Below, piece after piece: positions 20,183 to 29,999 of a stretch of 64,000 nucleotides of DNA. The stretch's first letter is position 1. Every line of letters starts with the position of its first letter. Source of the stretch: CAVSWN01 sp963770995 (lineage in GTDB: Bacteria > Acidobacteriota > Vicinamibacteria > Vicinamibacterales > CAVVIG01); contig CAVYRS010000001.1 in assembly GCA_963770995.1 (NCBI GenBank), positions 4,216,001 to 4,280,000 on the forward strand. Reading direction: 5' to 3'. The notes beneath the pieces are model-generated. The model was given only the letters and a program-made list of their open reading frames with translations. It was not told where the DNA came from and did not search any database. The position numbers and the translations under genes were made by a program.

Positions 20183-22021
20183 ATGCTTCGCATAGTGTGC
20201 GCGATCGGCTGCCTGGTTCTTGCCGCGCCGGCGATGGCTCAGGACGGCGCCACGTTGTACGCCGTCCATTGCAGCCAGTGTCACGACGGCGGCCTCGTGC
20301 GCGCACCGAGCCGCCGCACGCTGAGCGAGATGACGCCGGAGCGAATCCTGGCCTCGCTCGAAAACGGCCTGATGCGCGTCCAGGGGAGCGAGCGCTCACC
20401 CGACGAGCGGCGCGCCATCGCGGTGTTTCTGTCCGGCAAACCTCTGGGTTCCATGGCAGCGGTGAATACCGCGCCGCGCTGCACGAGTGCGCCGCCCGCG
20501 TTTTCCGCCACGCCGCGCAGCGCGTGGAGCGGTTGGAGTCCGACGGCAGCCAACGATCGATTTCAATCCCAGGCCGGGGGGCTTGCCGCCGCCGACGTAC
20601 CGAAACTGAAGCTGAAATGGGCGTTCGGATTTGCGGGCGACACGTCCGCCTCCGTTCAGCCGACCGTTCTCGACGGACGTGTCTTCGTCGGCAGCGCATC
20701 CGGCCGCATCTACGCGCTGAGCCTGACGGAGGGTTGCGCGTACTGGACGTTCGATGCCGACACGCAGGTGCGGACGGCCGTGGCGGTGACACGCGAAGGC
20801 GCATCCGGACCGTCGGTGTTCTTCGCCGACGTGGCGGCAACCGTCTACAGCCTCGACGCCGCAACCGGCGCGCTGCGCTGGAGGAAGAAAGCGGACGACC
20901 ATCCAGTGGCGCGCGTGACCGGCACACCGAAATTGGTCGATGGCCGCTTGATCGTGCCGGTCTCGTCGCTCGAAGAGCTCGTCGGCGCCGATCCGAAGTA
21001 CCCCTGTTGCACGTTTCGCGGGAGCGTCCTCGCGCTCGACGCGGCGACCGGCAACCAGGTGTGGAAGACGTACATGATCGGAGAAACGCCGAAGCCGACG
21101 ACGAAGAACTCGGCCGGCACACAGCTCTTCGGCCCATCCGGTGCGGCGGTCTGGTCGTCGCCCACGCTCGACCTCGCGCGGCGCATGGTCTATGTCGGCA
21201 CCGGCGACAGCTACACCCAGCCGGCCGCGCCGACGAGCGACGCGATCATGGCGCTCGATCTCGATTCCGGCGCGATCAAGTGGGTCAGCCAACTCACGAG
21301 CGGCGATGCCTGGAACCTCGCGTGCGGCGGCGTCGATCCCGCCAACTGCCCTGCGTCGAACGGACCCGATGTGGACTTCGGCTCGCCGCCGATGCTCGTG
21401 ACGCTGCCCTCCGGCGAGCGCCGGCTCGTCGTCGGCCAGAAGTCCGGCGTCGTGCACGGCCTCGACGCCGCGACCGGCAAAGTGTTGTGGAGCACACGGA
21501 TCGGCAAGGGCGGCGTCCTGGGCGGTGTCGAATGGGGATCTGCGACAGATGGCCGCAATGCCTACGTCGCGCTGTCGGACCAGACCATGAAGCCGCGCGA
21601 CGGGGGTGGCGCCATCGTCATCGGGCAGACCGTGCTCGATCCCAACATCGGCGGCGGACTGTTCGCGCTTCGTGTGTCCGACGGAACCAAGGTCTGGAGT
21701 ACGAATCCGCCGCCGTGCGGCACCCGGCCGATGTGCAGTCCGGCCCAGTCGGCTGCGATCACCGCACTCCCCGGCGTCATTTTCTCTGGCTCGGTCGACG
21801 GACACCTTCGCGCCTACGCGAGCGACGACGGCCGCATCGTGTGGGAGTTCGACACCGCGCGGCCGTTCGAGACCGTGAACAAGGTCGCCGCGATGGGCGG
21901 GTCGATTGACGTCGGCGGTCCCGCCGTCGCGGAGGGCGTCGTCTTGACGACGTCTGGCTACCCGACGTTCGGCGGACGGGCGGGCAACGTCCTGCTGGCG
22001 TTCTCGGTGGATGGCAAGTGA
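20183..22021 (+). CDS. PQQ-dependent dehydrogenase with N-terminal cytochrome c domain (polyvinyl-alcohol-dehydrogenase-like)
   Basis: 612 residues, intact; start chosen at the ATG behind GGAGG. A signal peptide (IGCLVLAAPAMA) and a small haem domain with CSQCH precede an eight-bladed PQQ propeller with repeated W-motif blades (VYSLDAATGALRW, VLALDAATGNQVW, VHGLDAATGKVLW, LRAYASDDGRIVWEF). The vicinal PCCTFRGSVLALDAATG block resembles cytochrome-type polyvinyl alcohol dehydrogenases. Family members oxidise alcohols in the periplasm and pass electrons to the bound haem. The haem domain is short (about 75 residues), and the distal Met ligand is probably within ENGLMR. Confidence 0.85.
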   Translation: MLRIVCAIGCLVLAAPAMAQDGATLYAVHCSQCHDGGLVRAPSRRTLSEMTPERILASLENGLMRVQGSERSPDERRAIAVFLSGKPLGSMAAVNTAPRCTSAPPAFSATPRSAWSGWSPTAANDRFQSQAGGLAAADVPKLKLKWAFGFAGDTSASVQPTVLDGRVFVGSASGRIYALSLTEGCAYWTFDADTQVRTAVAVTREGASGPSVFFADVAATVYSLDAATGALRWRKKADDHPVARVTGTPKLVDGRLIVPVSSLEELVGADPKYPCCTFRGSVLALDAATGNQVWKTYMIGETPKPTTKNSAGTQLFGPSGAAVWSSPTLDLARRMVYVGTGDSYTQPAAPTSDAIMALDLDSGAIKWVSQLTSGDAWNLACGGVDPANCPASNGPDVDFGSPPMLVTLPSGERRLVVGQKSGVVHGLDAATGKVLWSTRIGKGGVLGGVEWGSATDGRNAYVALSDQTMKPRDGGGAIVIGQTVLDPNIGGGLFALRVSDGTKVWSTNPPPCGTRPMCSPAQSAAITALPGVIFSGSVDGHLRAYASDDGRIVWEFDTARPFETVNKVAAMGGSIDVGGPAVAEGVVLTTSGYPTFGGRAGNVLLAFSVDGK

Positions 22022-22049
22022 GAGGACCCGTGCCTTCGCGCCGTTCGCG

Positions 22050-22551
22050 ATGCGACTGAAGAAAACCTACAGCTCGCGCGAGGTGGCGGCGCTGACCGGG
22101 CTGACGGCGCGCCAGCTGCAGCTGTGGGACGCCGGCGGCCTGCTGTCGCCGACGATTCCGTCGCACAAGACCGACGCCGGCGGCTACACCGAGCGGCGCT
22201 ACACGCCGATCGAGCTGTTCGAGCTGCTCGTGCTCGCCGATCTGCGCCGGCGCGGCTTCACGATCCATCAGCTGCACCAGATCCTGCGCACGCTGCAGGA
22301 ACAGTTCGGCGAGCGGCTGTTCGACGCGACCGGCGGCGGCGGGGCGGTGCAGCTGCTGACCGACGGCACGCGAGATCTACGCGCGCACGGCGGCCGGCGC
22401 GTTCTTCAACCTGCTGAAGACGCCGACGCAGCCGCTGCTGGTGATCGGGAACGAAGGACTGCTGAAGGAGTTGAGCGGGAGGTCGAGGCGCGAAGAAGGA
22501 AATTCCGACGGTAGACCGATCTGCCAGAAGCACGAAGCCAAGCGAACCTAA
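22050..22551 (+). CDS. MerR-family transcriptional regulator, one frameshift
   Basis: The winged helix is typical: TYSSREVAALTGLTARQLQLWDAGGLLSP, then GGYTERRYTPIELFELLVLADLRRRGFTIHQLHQILRTLQ. I start at ATG 22050; an ATG at 22011 overlapping the dehydrogenase stop would add 13 residues. After an indel near 22370 the protein continues EIYARTAAGAFFNLLKTPTQPLLVIGNEG and ends at 22551. There is no metal-binding Cys set, so the ligand is not predictable. The gene converges on the BMC shell gene with 20 bases between stops. Confidence 0.75.
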
Positions 22552-22571
22552 TCGAGTCTGCAATCGCAGCG

Positions 22572-22868
22572 TCAGCGGATCGGGAAGATCTTCTCGAGAT
22601 CGTCGGCCGGCCGCGGAATGACGTGCACGCCGACGAGCTCGCCGACGCGGCGGGCGGCGGCGGCGCCGGCGTCGGTCGCGGCCTTCACGGAGCCGACGTC
22701 GCCGCGGACGATCGCGGTGACCAGGCCGGCATCGACCTTCTGCCAGCCGACGAACACGACGTTCGCGGTCTTGACCATCGCGTCGGCCGCTTCGATCATG
22801 CCGATGAGGCCGCGCGTTTCGACCATGCCGAGCGCGTCGCCGATCTCGCGCTTGTCTTTTTCAGCCAT
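22572..22868 (-). CDS. Bacterial microcompartment shell protein (BMC-H)
   Basis: 98 residues, intact, the usual size of a hexameric single-domain shell protein. The domain is complete: ALGMVETRGLIGMIEAADAMVKTANVVFVGWQKVDAGLVTAIVRGDVGSVKAATDAGAAAA, then VHVIPRPADDLEKIFP. The KVDAG motif at the hexamer edge is conserved, and the pore-loop region RGDVGSV is normal in form. Such proteins tile the wall of metabolosomes and carboxysomes. The window has no vertex (BMC-P), trimer or encapsulated signature enzyme, so this copy is orphan or a satellite of a locus elsewhere. A GTG at 22877 is an alternative start. Confidence 0.93.
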   Translation of the reverse strand: MAEKDKREIGDALGMVETRGLIGMIEAADAMVKTANVVFVGWQKVDAGLVTAIVRGDVGSVKAATDAGAAAARRVGELVGVHVIPRPADDLEKIFPIR

Positions 22869-22900
22869 TGTCCTCACGCGTCCTTAGTCGCAGCCATGCG

Positions 22901-24053
22901 CTACTGGATTCTACGTCCTCGGGCGCGCCGACCGGCATGCGTGTCGACGACCTCGGTCGCCGTCGACCAGCCGCACCACGTCGACCAGGTTCGACACGAC
23001 GCACGAGTGGTTGGGCAGGACGCGGACGCGATCGCCGGGCTCGAGGCGGGTCGCTGCCGGTGACGCGCACGGTCGCGTGCTCTTCCGACAGCCGTTCGAT
23101 CGCCAGCGTCTCGTCGATCTCGCGCGTAGTCGAGCGCGTCCGATTCGCCGGCCAGCACCGCGCCGTAGCCCGGCGGCCGTCGCGATGCCGCGCGCCTGAT
23201 CGTTCGTCAGCGTCTTGCTGCCGCAGTCGAGGATGATGCGGTCGGCCGCCGGCTTCGAGACGACCGTCGCGAGCACGGTCAGCGCGCAGTCGTCGAGCGA
23301 CGCCGCGCCGAGCGCGACCTGCGTGCGATCGAAGTAGACGTAGTTGCCGGGCCGCAGCTCGGTGACGCCGCTGCTGGCCGGCGCTGAAGCGCAGCGTCGG
23401 CGTCGCGCCGACCGAGATCTCGTCGAGCGCGATGCCCGACGCCGCCGCGCGCGTCGCGCAGACCGCGTCAGCGTCGCCGGCTTCCTCGCGCGCGATCGCG
23501 CGCAGCTCGTCCTCCGACGCCGCGTGATAGCCGTGGCCGGCGTGGCTCAGCAGGCCGCGCAGCCGCAGGCCCGGCAGCGACGCGACCGCCTGGACGAACC
23601 CGAGCGGCATCGCCGTCCGGATCGATGCCGCAGCGATGAAAGCCGACGTCGACCTTGACGAGGACGTCGAGCGTGCGGCCGGCGCGCTGCATCGCCTCGG
23701 ACCAGCCGCGCGCGACATCCGAGGTGATCGACGATGATCGAGATCGTCGCGCGATCCATCAGCGCGAGCAGCCGCGGCGCGTTCGACGGGTTGACCGGAT
23801 AGGGCAGCCGGATGTCGGCGATGCCCGGCGTCGACGAACACCTCGGCCTCGCCGACCTTCGCGCAGCAGATGCCGACGGCGCCGCGCTCGATCTGCCAGC
23901 GCGCGACGACCGGCGACTTGTGCGTCTTGGCGTGCGGCCGCAGCCGCACGCCCGCGTTCGATCGGCGAGCGCCTGGACGCGCGCGATGTTGCTCATCGCG
24001 CGCGTGCGTGATCGATCAAGGACCTGGGGTGTGGGAAGATCTGGCAGGCGCAT
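22901..24053 (-). CDS. DSD1-type PLP enzyme (D-threonine aldolase / D-serine dehydratase), frameshifted
   Basis: Fold-type III alanine-racemase-like enzyme of about 380 residues. The PLP-lysine motif is RPHAKTHKSP. Further landmarks are VGEAEVFVDAGIADIRLPYPV, LVKVDVGFHRCGIDP, LLSHAGHGYHAA, and the C-terminal LPNHSCVVSNLVDVVRLVDG. The His and Cys of that last motif are the metal ligands of DSD1-type D-serine dehydratases and D-threonine aldolases. The reaction would be D-amino acid cleavage or deamination. About six indels break the frame. It starts upstream of the BMC-H gene on the same strand (33 bases apart), suggesting one transcript. Confidence 0.8.
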
Positions 24054-24075
24054 CGGCGATCAAGATCTGGCGACT

Positions 24076-24146
24076 GGAAATCACGAAAATCACGAAATGA
24101 ATCACCAATTCTACCAGGTTTCGCGATTTCGTGCCAATTCGTGGCT
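24076..24146. repeat. Inverted AATCACGAAA / TTTCGTGATT repeat
   Basis: GGAAATCACGAAAATCACGA faces GTTTCGCGATTTCGTGCC and AATTCGTGGC. It belongs to the same CACGAA family as 15115 and 43134, with a different spacer. It lies between the DUF1501 stop and the DSD1-type start. Confidence 0.75.
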
Positions 24147-25415
24147 AGCGCGAACAAGCCCAGGGAATCGCGCCTGCGCTGACGTCGTAACCCGGGAAGA
24201 TCGGTCGCGCGTCGCGCGAGCGCCGAGGTGCCGCACGACGATTTCGCCGAAGACGTCGCGGAAGTCGGTGGTGACCGCGAGGTCGCGGCCTTCGTAGCGC
24301 TGCTCGGACCGCGAGACCCGGCCACTTGCCGTAGACCGGCCGCCGCGGACGCCGCCGCCGATCACCATCATCGCGTTGCCGTGTCCGTGATCGGTGCCGC
24401 GGTTGCCGTTCTCGCTCACCGCGCGGCCGAACTCCGACATCGTCAGGACGACGGTGTCCTCCATGCGATCGCCGAGGTCGGTGACGAGCGCCGCGATCGC
24501 CGCGCGCGAAGTCGTCGAGCCGGGTCGGCGAGCTGTCCCTGCGCGCGCGCCCTGGTTCACGTGCGTGTCCCAGCCGCCGACGTCGGCGAACGCGACCTCG
24601 AGGCCGACGTTCGCCTTCGTGAGCTGCGCGATCTGCTGCAGCGCCTGGCCGAACGGCGCTGCGCGGATAGTCGGCGCCGTTGGCGGGCTGGTAGCTGCGC
24701 CGGGTCGGCGGTCTTCAGCATCTTGATCGCGTCGAACGCCTCGCGGCCGGTGCCGTTCAGCACCGCGTCCGGCGGCGGCGCGCGTACGCGGCTTCGAACG
24801 ACGCGCCGACGGCTCGTCGCTGCGCCTGGCCCGCGCGGATGCCGAACTGCGCGATCTGGCTGATCGCGAGCGCCGGCGCCGTGCCCTGCAGCATGCGCGG
24901 CAGCTGCGGCGTCAGCGCGACGGCGCGAAACGGCGTCGGCGCGTCGCTCGGCGCGCTGCGCCTGCAGATAGCGGTTCAGCCAGCCGTCCGCACGTGCTCT
25001 TGACGCCGGGCGTCGCCGCTCTCCATGTAGTCCTGCGCGTCGAAATGCGAGCGCGTGCTGTCGGGCGATCCGCACGCGTGCACGATGGCCAGCTGCCGCG
25101 CGTCCCAGAGCGGCTTGAGCGGCTGCAGGCGCGGGTTGAAGCCGAAGAAGCCGTCGAGATCGATCGCCGCGCCGTCGCCGCCGCCGGGCCGCGCGATCGC
25201 GATGCTCGGCCGCGCGCGGTAGTACTCGGCCTCGCCGAACGGCACGACGATGTTGAGGCCGTCGACGGCGCCGCGCTGGAAGATCGCGATGAGCGCTTGG
25301 CGGCCCGGCCTGATCCGCCGGCCGCGAACGCCGTCCGCGCCAGGAACGACGGCGCGAAGCCGAGGCTGACGAAGGCGAACGCGCCGTTCTTCAGGAAGAC
25401 TCGTCGGGACTGCAT
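24145..25415 (-). CDS. DUF1501 secreted protein with Tat signal, frameshifted
   Basis: The N-terminus SRRVFLKNGAFAFVSLGFAPSFLARTAFA is a textbook twin-arginine signal. Body motifs such as VVPFGEAEYYRARPSI, FFGFNPRLQPLKPLW, LAIVHACGSPDSTRSHFDAQDYME, FADVGGWDTHVNQG, VVLTMSEFGRAVSENGNRGTDHGHGNAMMVIGGGV are hallmarks of DUF1501, an alkaline-phosphatase-fold sulfatase-like family. It is exported folded. At least five indels interrupt it; the stop at 24145 follows a normal IFPGYDV ending. It lies directly downstream of a DUF1800 gene, the usual pairing. The substrate is unknown. Confidence 0.8.
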
Positions 25416-25438
25416 GGGCATCTCGCTGCCGATGGCAG

Positions 25439-26918
25439 TCACGTTCCTCTGAAATTCCGGTCGCGCCGAGTCGCCAGCGCCAGCGTCCTTGTCGTTTCCG
25501 TGCGAGCGCGCAGCGCGAAGTTCATGCGGCCGACGAGCGCGCCGGTGTTGACCCACGCGTCCGCCGTGTCCTTGTAGCCGGTCGGCGGCTGGCACATGTA
25601 GAGCGGCATGCCGAGCTGCTGCAGCGCGCGCACGAGCGGCCGTCGCGTCGTCGACCTCGGTCGCCCGTCGCGCGCAGCGCGCTGACGACGAACTCGAACG
25701 GCGTCTTCACCTTCGCGCGATACGCGCCTCGGGCGACAGGAACTCCGGCGACGTGAGGATCGTCCGCATCACCTCGCGCAGATCGCCGTCGGTCTCGCGG
25801 AAGCGCGCCGCCGCGCGATCGACGAGCGCCGGCGGCGGCGTGTCGCTGACGAAGCGGCGCGCGAGCTTGGTCGCGATGAAGCGCGCCGTCGACGGATGCG
25901 CCGCGAGGATGTCGAGCACCTGTTCGCCGTCCGACTCGCCGCCGCCGGCCTTGATGACGTGGCCGAGCACGACCTTCTCGCCCGGGATCGTGCATGCGCG
26001 GCTCGAAGACGAAGCCGCCGCCCTGCCGCGGGTTCTCGATCGTCCAGCCGGTGAACGCGCGCGCGACTTCGGTGACGTCCTTCTGCGTGTAGCCGCCGTC
26101 GACGCCGAGCGTGTGCAGCTCCATCAGCTCGCGCCCGTAGTTCTCGTTGAGCCCTTTGCGGCGCGTTCTTGCCCTGCGCCTGCGGCGCGCCGGCGGCGGC
26201 ACACCACGCGCCCGCCGAAACGGCCGACGCCCGCCCCGTGGCGTCAGACCGCGCCATCGGTCGGACGGTGCGGACCGTTCGGATCCGCGCTCATCCAGTT
26301 GTCGAGATAGAAGAGCATCGCCGGGCTCTTCGCGGTCGCGCCGAGCAGATCGCGGAACTTGCCGAGCACGTGCGGCCGGATCGCCTCGCGCTCGTACTCG
26401 GTCAGCAGGAACGCGCTCGCGGCCCTTGCGCGCGTCGACGTTGAAGTGGTTGAACCAGAAGTCGGTGAGCACTTCCTGCAGCTGCCGCTCGCTGTAGACG
26501 GCGCGCAGCACCTTCTGCTCGCCCAGTTCCTGGACGACGCTCCGCGCCCGTTGCTGAACGGCGCGCATCTCGGGCGTCGGCTCGGCTGTCGGTCTGCTTC
26601 CGGTCGCGCCGCGCTTCGATCGCCGGCCGTTCGTACTTCTCCTGGATCTCGCGCGAGCTCAAGGCGATCGTCGTCAGGTCCGCCAGCCGCTCGGACATCG
26701 CCGGGTCCGCGATCCGCTCGGGGTGCAGCTGCTCGTCGATGTACTGCTGGAATCCAAGCGATCGCACCCGCTCCACGTCGCCGGGACGCGGCCCGAACGC
26801 GATACGGTTGAGCACGTGGACGGTGTCACCGGGGTCAGACCCCCCTGACAAGGAAGGGTCGCCGGGTGAGCGGAGAGGTGGCAGAAAGTGCGACGACGAG
26901 GAGGAGAACGCGTTTCAT
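25439..26918 (-). CDS. DUF1800 secreted protein, frameshifted
   Basis: ATG 26918 opens a short signal peptide (KRVLLLVVALSATSP), then HVLNRIAFGPRPGDVERV, FWFNHFNVDARKG, NENYGRELMELHTLGVDGGYTQKDVTEVARAFTGWTI, VKTPFEFVVSALRATG and PTGYKDTADAWVNTGALVGRMNFAL. This is a complete DUF1800 order. The protein family is exported, and its function is unknown beyond its constant pairing with DUF1501. About eight indels are present. The first lies at GGGGTCAGACCCC (about 26830-26850), itself a small palindrome inserted between the signal peptide and the mature protein. Confidence 0.8.
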
Positions 26919-26964
26919 TTGTCAGTTAGACCGACGCTGCGCCCGCGACGTTAAAAACCTGCCA

Positions 26965-26970
26965 TACAAT
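26965..26970 (+). promoter_or_regulatory. Possible -10 box for the acetyltransferase
   Basis: TACAAT 12 bases before ATG 26982 in the 63-base divergent gap between DUF1800 and this gene. No good -35 is seen. If real, the transcript is nearly leaderless. Confidence 0.3.
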
Positions 26971-26981
26971 CCGTCCTCCCG

Positions 26982-27963
26982 ATGGCAAATCTTGCACTCG
27001 CCGAAGGCCCAATCCTGCGCGACATCCTCACGGCGACCCACGACATCTGGTACGAGGGTCTGACCCCATCGGCGTATCTACGCTTCTACACAGCTCAGCT
27101 CGCGACGCCATGGGGCGGCCGGCAGCTCCGCCGTTTCGCTCTCGTCGAGGGATCGGAGGTCCTCTCGAGCGCGAAGCTCTACACCTTCGACGCCATCCTG
27201 GACGGCCAGCCGATACGCGTCGCCGGGCTCGGCGCCGTCTTCACGCAGCCCGCGCATCGACGCCGCGGCGCGGCCGCCAAGCTGATCGAGCGCCTGCTGG
27301 CGCGCGCGATCGAGGACGGCGCCGATCTCGCGCTGCTGTTCTCGGAAATCGGCGCGGACTATTACGCGCGCCTCGGATTCGAACCCATTCCGCGCAGCCT
27401 CAGCACGCTGCGCGTGACGGAGTCGAATCGCTACGGCGCGCCGATGACGCTGGTGCGCGGGGCGACGATCGCGATCTGCCCGACATCGTCGCGATGAACG
27501 ACGTGCGCGCCCGACCGTTCCGGTTTCATCTCGATCGCGATCGCGACCTCGTGCACTATCGCGATCGCCAAGAAGCGGTTGCTCGCCGGCCTCGCCCCGG
27601 CCGGTGCGCGTGAGGTGCAGTTCTTGATCGCCGAGGAAGGCGCGTCGGCCGTGGCCTACGCGCTGATCACGGTGCGCCGCGCCGCCGGCGCCGCTGCCTG
27701 GGTGCTCGAAGAATGCGGCGATCGCGATCCGACCGGCGCTCGCGTCGGCGCGATCCTCCAGACGCTGATCGCCCGCGACCCCGCCGAGACTCGCCCCACC
27801 ATCACCACATGGCTGCCGCCCGGATTCTGCCGCCACAGGTGACGATCGCCGACGCGCGCCGTCAGTGGACGTGATGATGGCGCGCGCCCTCAGCCCGCGC
27901 GCAAAAGCAGCGTTACCGCTGACGGGCGAAGACGTGCTGTTCTGGAAATCGGATCACTTCTAG
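26982..27963 (+). CDS. GNAT N-acetyltransferase with C-terminal extension, frameshifted
   Basis: The N-terminal half is a GNAT domain. IRVAGLGAVFTQPAHRRRGAAAKLIERLL carries the acetyl-CoA loop (RRRGAA in place of Q/RxxGxG/A), followed by ALLFSEIGADYYARLGFEPIP. After an indel near 27465 a second half continues (AREVQFLIAEEGASAVAYALITVRR, WVLEECGDRDPTGARVGAILQTLIAR) and after another near 27835 ends ALPLTGEDVLFWKSDHF at 27963. The two-part layout resembles Eis-like or double-GNAT enzymes that acetylate amines. The acceptor is unknown. Confidence 0.75.
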
Positions 27964-27985
27964 CGGTCCGCTCGTGGGTTCACCA

Positions 27986-28060
27986 GGCCTGTCCTGAGCG
28001 AGGCGCTCATCCTTCGACAAGCTCAGGATGAGCGACGAGTCGAAGGGCTCACCACGAGCG
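27986..28060. repeat. CCTTCGACAAGCTCAGG-type inverted repeat
   Basis: CCTGTCCTGAGCGAGGCGCT and CCTTCGACAAGCTCAGGATG with complementary partners form a compound hairpin between two convergent genes. The unit recurs at 37212-37276 and, translated as STSSGQ, inside the kinase at 48542. Confidence 0.75.
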
Positions 28061-28067
28061 ATAGCTT

Positions 28068-29795
28068 TCAGGATGATGTCGTCAGCTTCACATCCTGCGT
28101 CTTCGTCTCGCCTTCACTCACCGAAAACGTCACGGCCTTGCTGCGGATCCGCTCGAGAAATTCCGGATCGAACGCATCGTCGGCCGGGTCGATATAGTCG
28201 AAGGCGATTGCGTAGTACGACCCGACCGGCAGACCGCTGACCTTGAACCGTCCGTCCTGATCGGGTCGGCCCGTGCGGATGAAGCGTGAGCCCGGCCGCC
28301 ACAGGTCGCGATCCTGCGCGAACACGACGAGCGAATACTCCTTCACCGCCTCGCTGCGCGCGTTCGTGACGAGGCCGGAGATTTCCGTCGGGCGGTTCGT
28401 CATCTCGACTTCGAGACCGGCCAGATCCTCGTTGGCCTTGACATCGATCCCGGTGTCGGTGACATCGACGCCGTTCAGGCGAACCGCCTTCATCGTCCAC
28501 CCGCCGGTCTGCGCGTTGACGCGGATGAGGACGCGCGCCGGCCGCGCCTTCATCTCAAACGTGAAGTCGTCGTTGACGCGTCCCTGTCCGCCGGCGAACG
28601 GCGAGAAGTCCTCCGGGTTGTAGCCGACGGCGGCCACGCGAAACATGCCCGGACGCAGCGTGCTCGCGGCCTGTTGATCCGCGAACACCAGGCGGCCGGT
28701 CACCGCGGAAGGCTTGAGGGCGGCCAGGCGGACGCCGGTGATGTCGTCGCCGGCGACGTTGATGTCGGCCGTGGCGAACTCAGCGTTGTCGAATCCGCCG
28801 GGACCGGCCATGCCGTTGGCCTGCAGCGTGTAATCTCCCGGCGCCAGGCCGCTGACCGTGAACGATCCGTCGGGACGAATCATGCCTCCCGTGTTCATCG
28901 AGAATCCACCAGACCCCTGCCGCTGCACGATCATCACCATGCCGCCTGAGAGCGGCCGCCCCAGCGCGTCGACGACCGTGCCGGTGACACTCGCGACTCG
29001 CGTCGGAATCAGCGTGACGTTGATGTCGTTGAGCACCTGCGCCAGGGCGAGCGTGATCTTCTGGGCTTCGGCGGTGTTGGCGGTGCCGGGATAGTAGGTG
29101 GGCGCGTAGCCGGACCGATCGTCCGACTGCGCCATCATCATCATGCCGCCGCGCATCGTCGCCGAGATGTAGTACTGGCCGGGCGGCAGTCCGAAGATCC
29201 GGTACTCGCCGATGTCGTTCGTCATCGACATCCGTCCGCTCGGCTGCATCCGCCGGCGTCCGCCCTGGTTGACGTAGCGCATCGGGGCGACCTGGGCGTC
29301 AGCGACCGGCTCGCCGAATTCGTCGACGATACGGCCGGTGATGATGCCGCCGCGCGGCAGCGAGAAGTCCACCTTTTCGAGCCTCTGCCCGTCGGCGAGC
29401 TCGATCGGCTTGCCTGGTTCGAACGGCCGGACCTGTCCGTACGCGAGCTGCACGAAGCTGCCTTTGCTCGCGGTCAGGGTATAGCGTCCGGCCGGCAGTT
29501 CTTTCAGCTCGTAGCGGCCTTCGACGTCGGTGCTCGCGACACGTCCTTCGCGGATGTCGGTCGACGACGCCCGGATGAACGCCTTGCGCACGGGCTGGCC
29601 GGTGTCGGCGGCGACCACGCGGCCGCGAATAACCGCGGTGCCTGTTTTTGTCCCCGAGTCGCGGGGAGGCGGCATGCCCGCGGCCATCCCCGGCGGCGGG
29701 GGCGGCGGAGGGGGCGGGAACTGAACCTGCGCGAAGCTCAGGACCGAGAACAGCGACACGAACAAGGTTGCGGCGCCGAAAGCAGCTCGCGACAT
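28068..29795 (-). CDS. Secreted carboxypeptidase-regulatory-like repeat protein
   Basis: 575 residues, intact. Start at ATG 29795, whose signal peptide (FGAATLFVSLFSVLSFA) precedes a polyproline tract. The protein is a string of CarboxypepD_reg-like beta-sandwich repeats, each with a TGxVxDxxGxPxxxAxV...GxYxLxxLPxGxYxL pattern (for example VIRGRVVAADTGQPVRKAFI, GRYELKELPAGRYTLTA, ITGRIVDEFGEPVADAQV, YRIFGLPPGQYYISA, DGRFKVSGLPVGSYYAIA). Such proteins are exported and common in Acidobacteriota. They are thought to bind polysaccharide or protein, or to serve as adhesion scaffolds. No catalytic domain is present. It lacks the many indels of its neighbours. Confidence 0.85.
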   Translation of the reverse strand: MSRAAFGAATLFVSLFSVLSFAQVQFPPPPPPPPPGMAAGMPPPRDSGTKTGTAVIRGRVVAADTGQPVRKAFIRASSTDIREGRVASTDVEGRYELKELPAGRYTLTASKGSFVQLAYGQVRPFEPGKPIELADGQRLEKVDFSLPRGGIITGRIVDEFGEPVADAQVAPMRYVNQGGRRRMQPSGRMSMTNDIGEYRIFGLPPGQYYISATMRGGMMMMAQSDDRSGYAPTYYPGTANTAEAQKITLALAQVLNDINVTLIPTRVASVTGTVVDALGRPLSGGMVMIVQRQGSGGFSMNTGGMIRPDGSFTVSGLAPGDYTLQANGMAGPGGFDNAEFATADINVAGDDITGVRLAALKPSAVTGRLVFADQQAASTLRPGMFRVAAVGYNPEDFSPFAGGQGRVNDDFTFEMKARPARVLIRVNAQTGGWTMKAVRLNGVDVTDTGIDVKANEDLAGLEVEMTNRPTEISGLVTNARSEAVKEYSLVVFAQDRDLWRPGSRFIRTGRPDQDGRFKVSGLPVGSYYAIAFDYIDPADDAFDPEFLERIRSKAVTFSVSEGETKTQDVKLTTSS

Positions 29796-29836
29796 ACATA
29801 CCTCGCGACTCTTAGACGCTGTTTCACGGAATCGGC

Positions 29837-29999
29837 TTAGGGCCCGTCCGGAAATAACTGGGCCATTCTGGGCGCCGATGCATCCCGCCGGGCTTCGTTG
29901 CTCGTCGCTTACAAACACCCGGTATGCGCGCTCCCCGCGCCTCGCCGGGCGGGCGCCTCGACGTCCAGAATGACCCTCTTATTTCCGGACCGGCCCTTA
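29837..29999. mobile_element. MITE-like 163-bp element with long terminal inverted repeats
   Basis: It begins TTAGGGCCCGTCCGGAAATA and ends TTATTTCCGGACCGGCCCTTA in inverted orientation. The pairing extends about 40 bases inward (GGGCCATTCTGGGCGCC against GGCGCC...CCAGAATGACCC). A three-base TTA borders the left side and TTA/TAA the right, as expected of a short target duplication. There is no transposase. The right end coincides with the TAA stop of the M14 paralogue, so the insertion may supply that stop. Confidence 0.65.
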
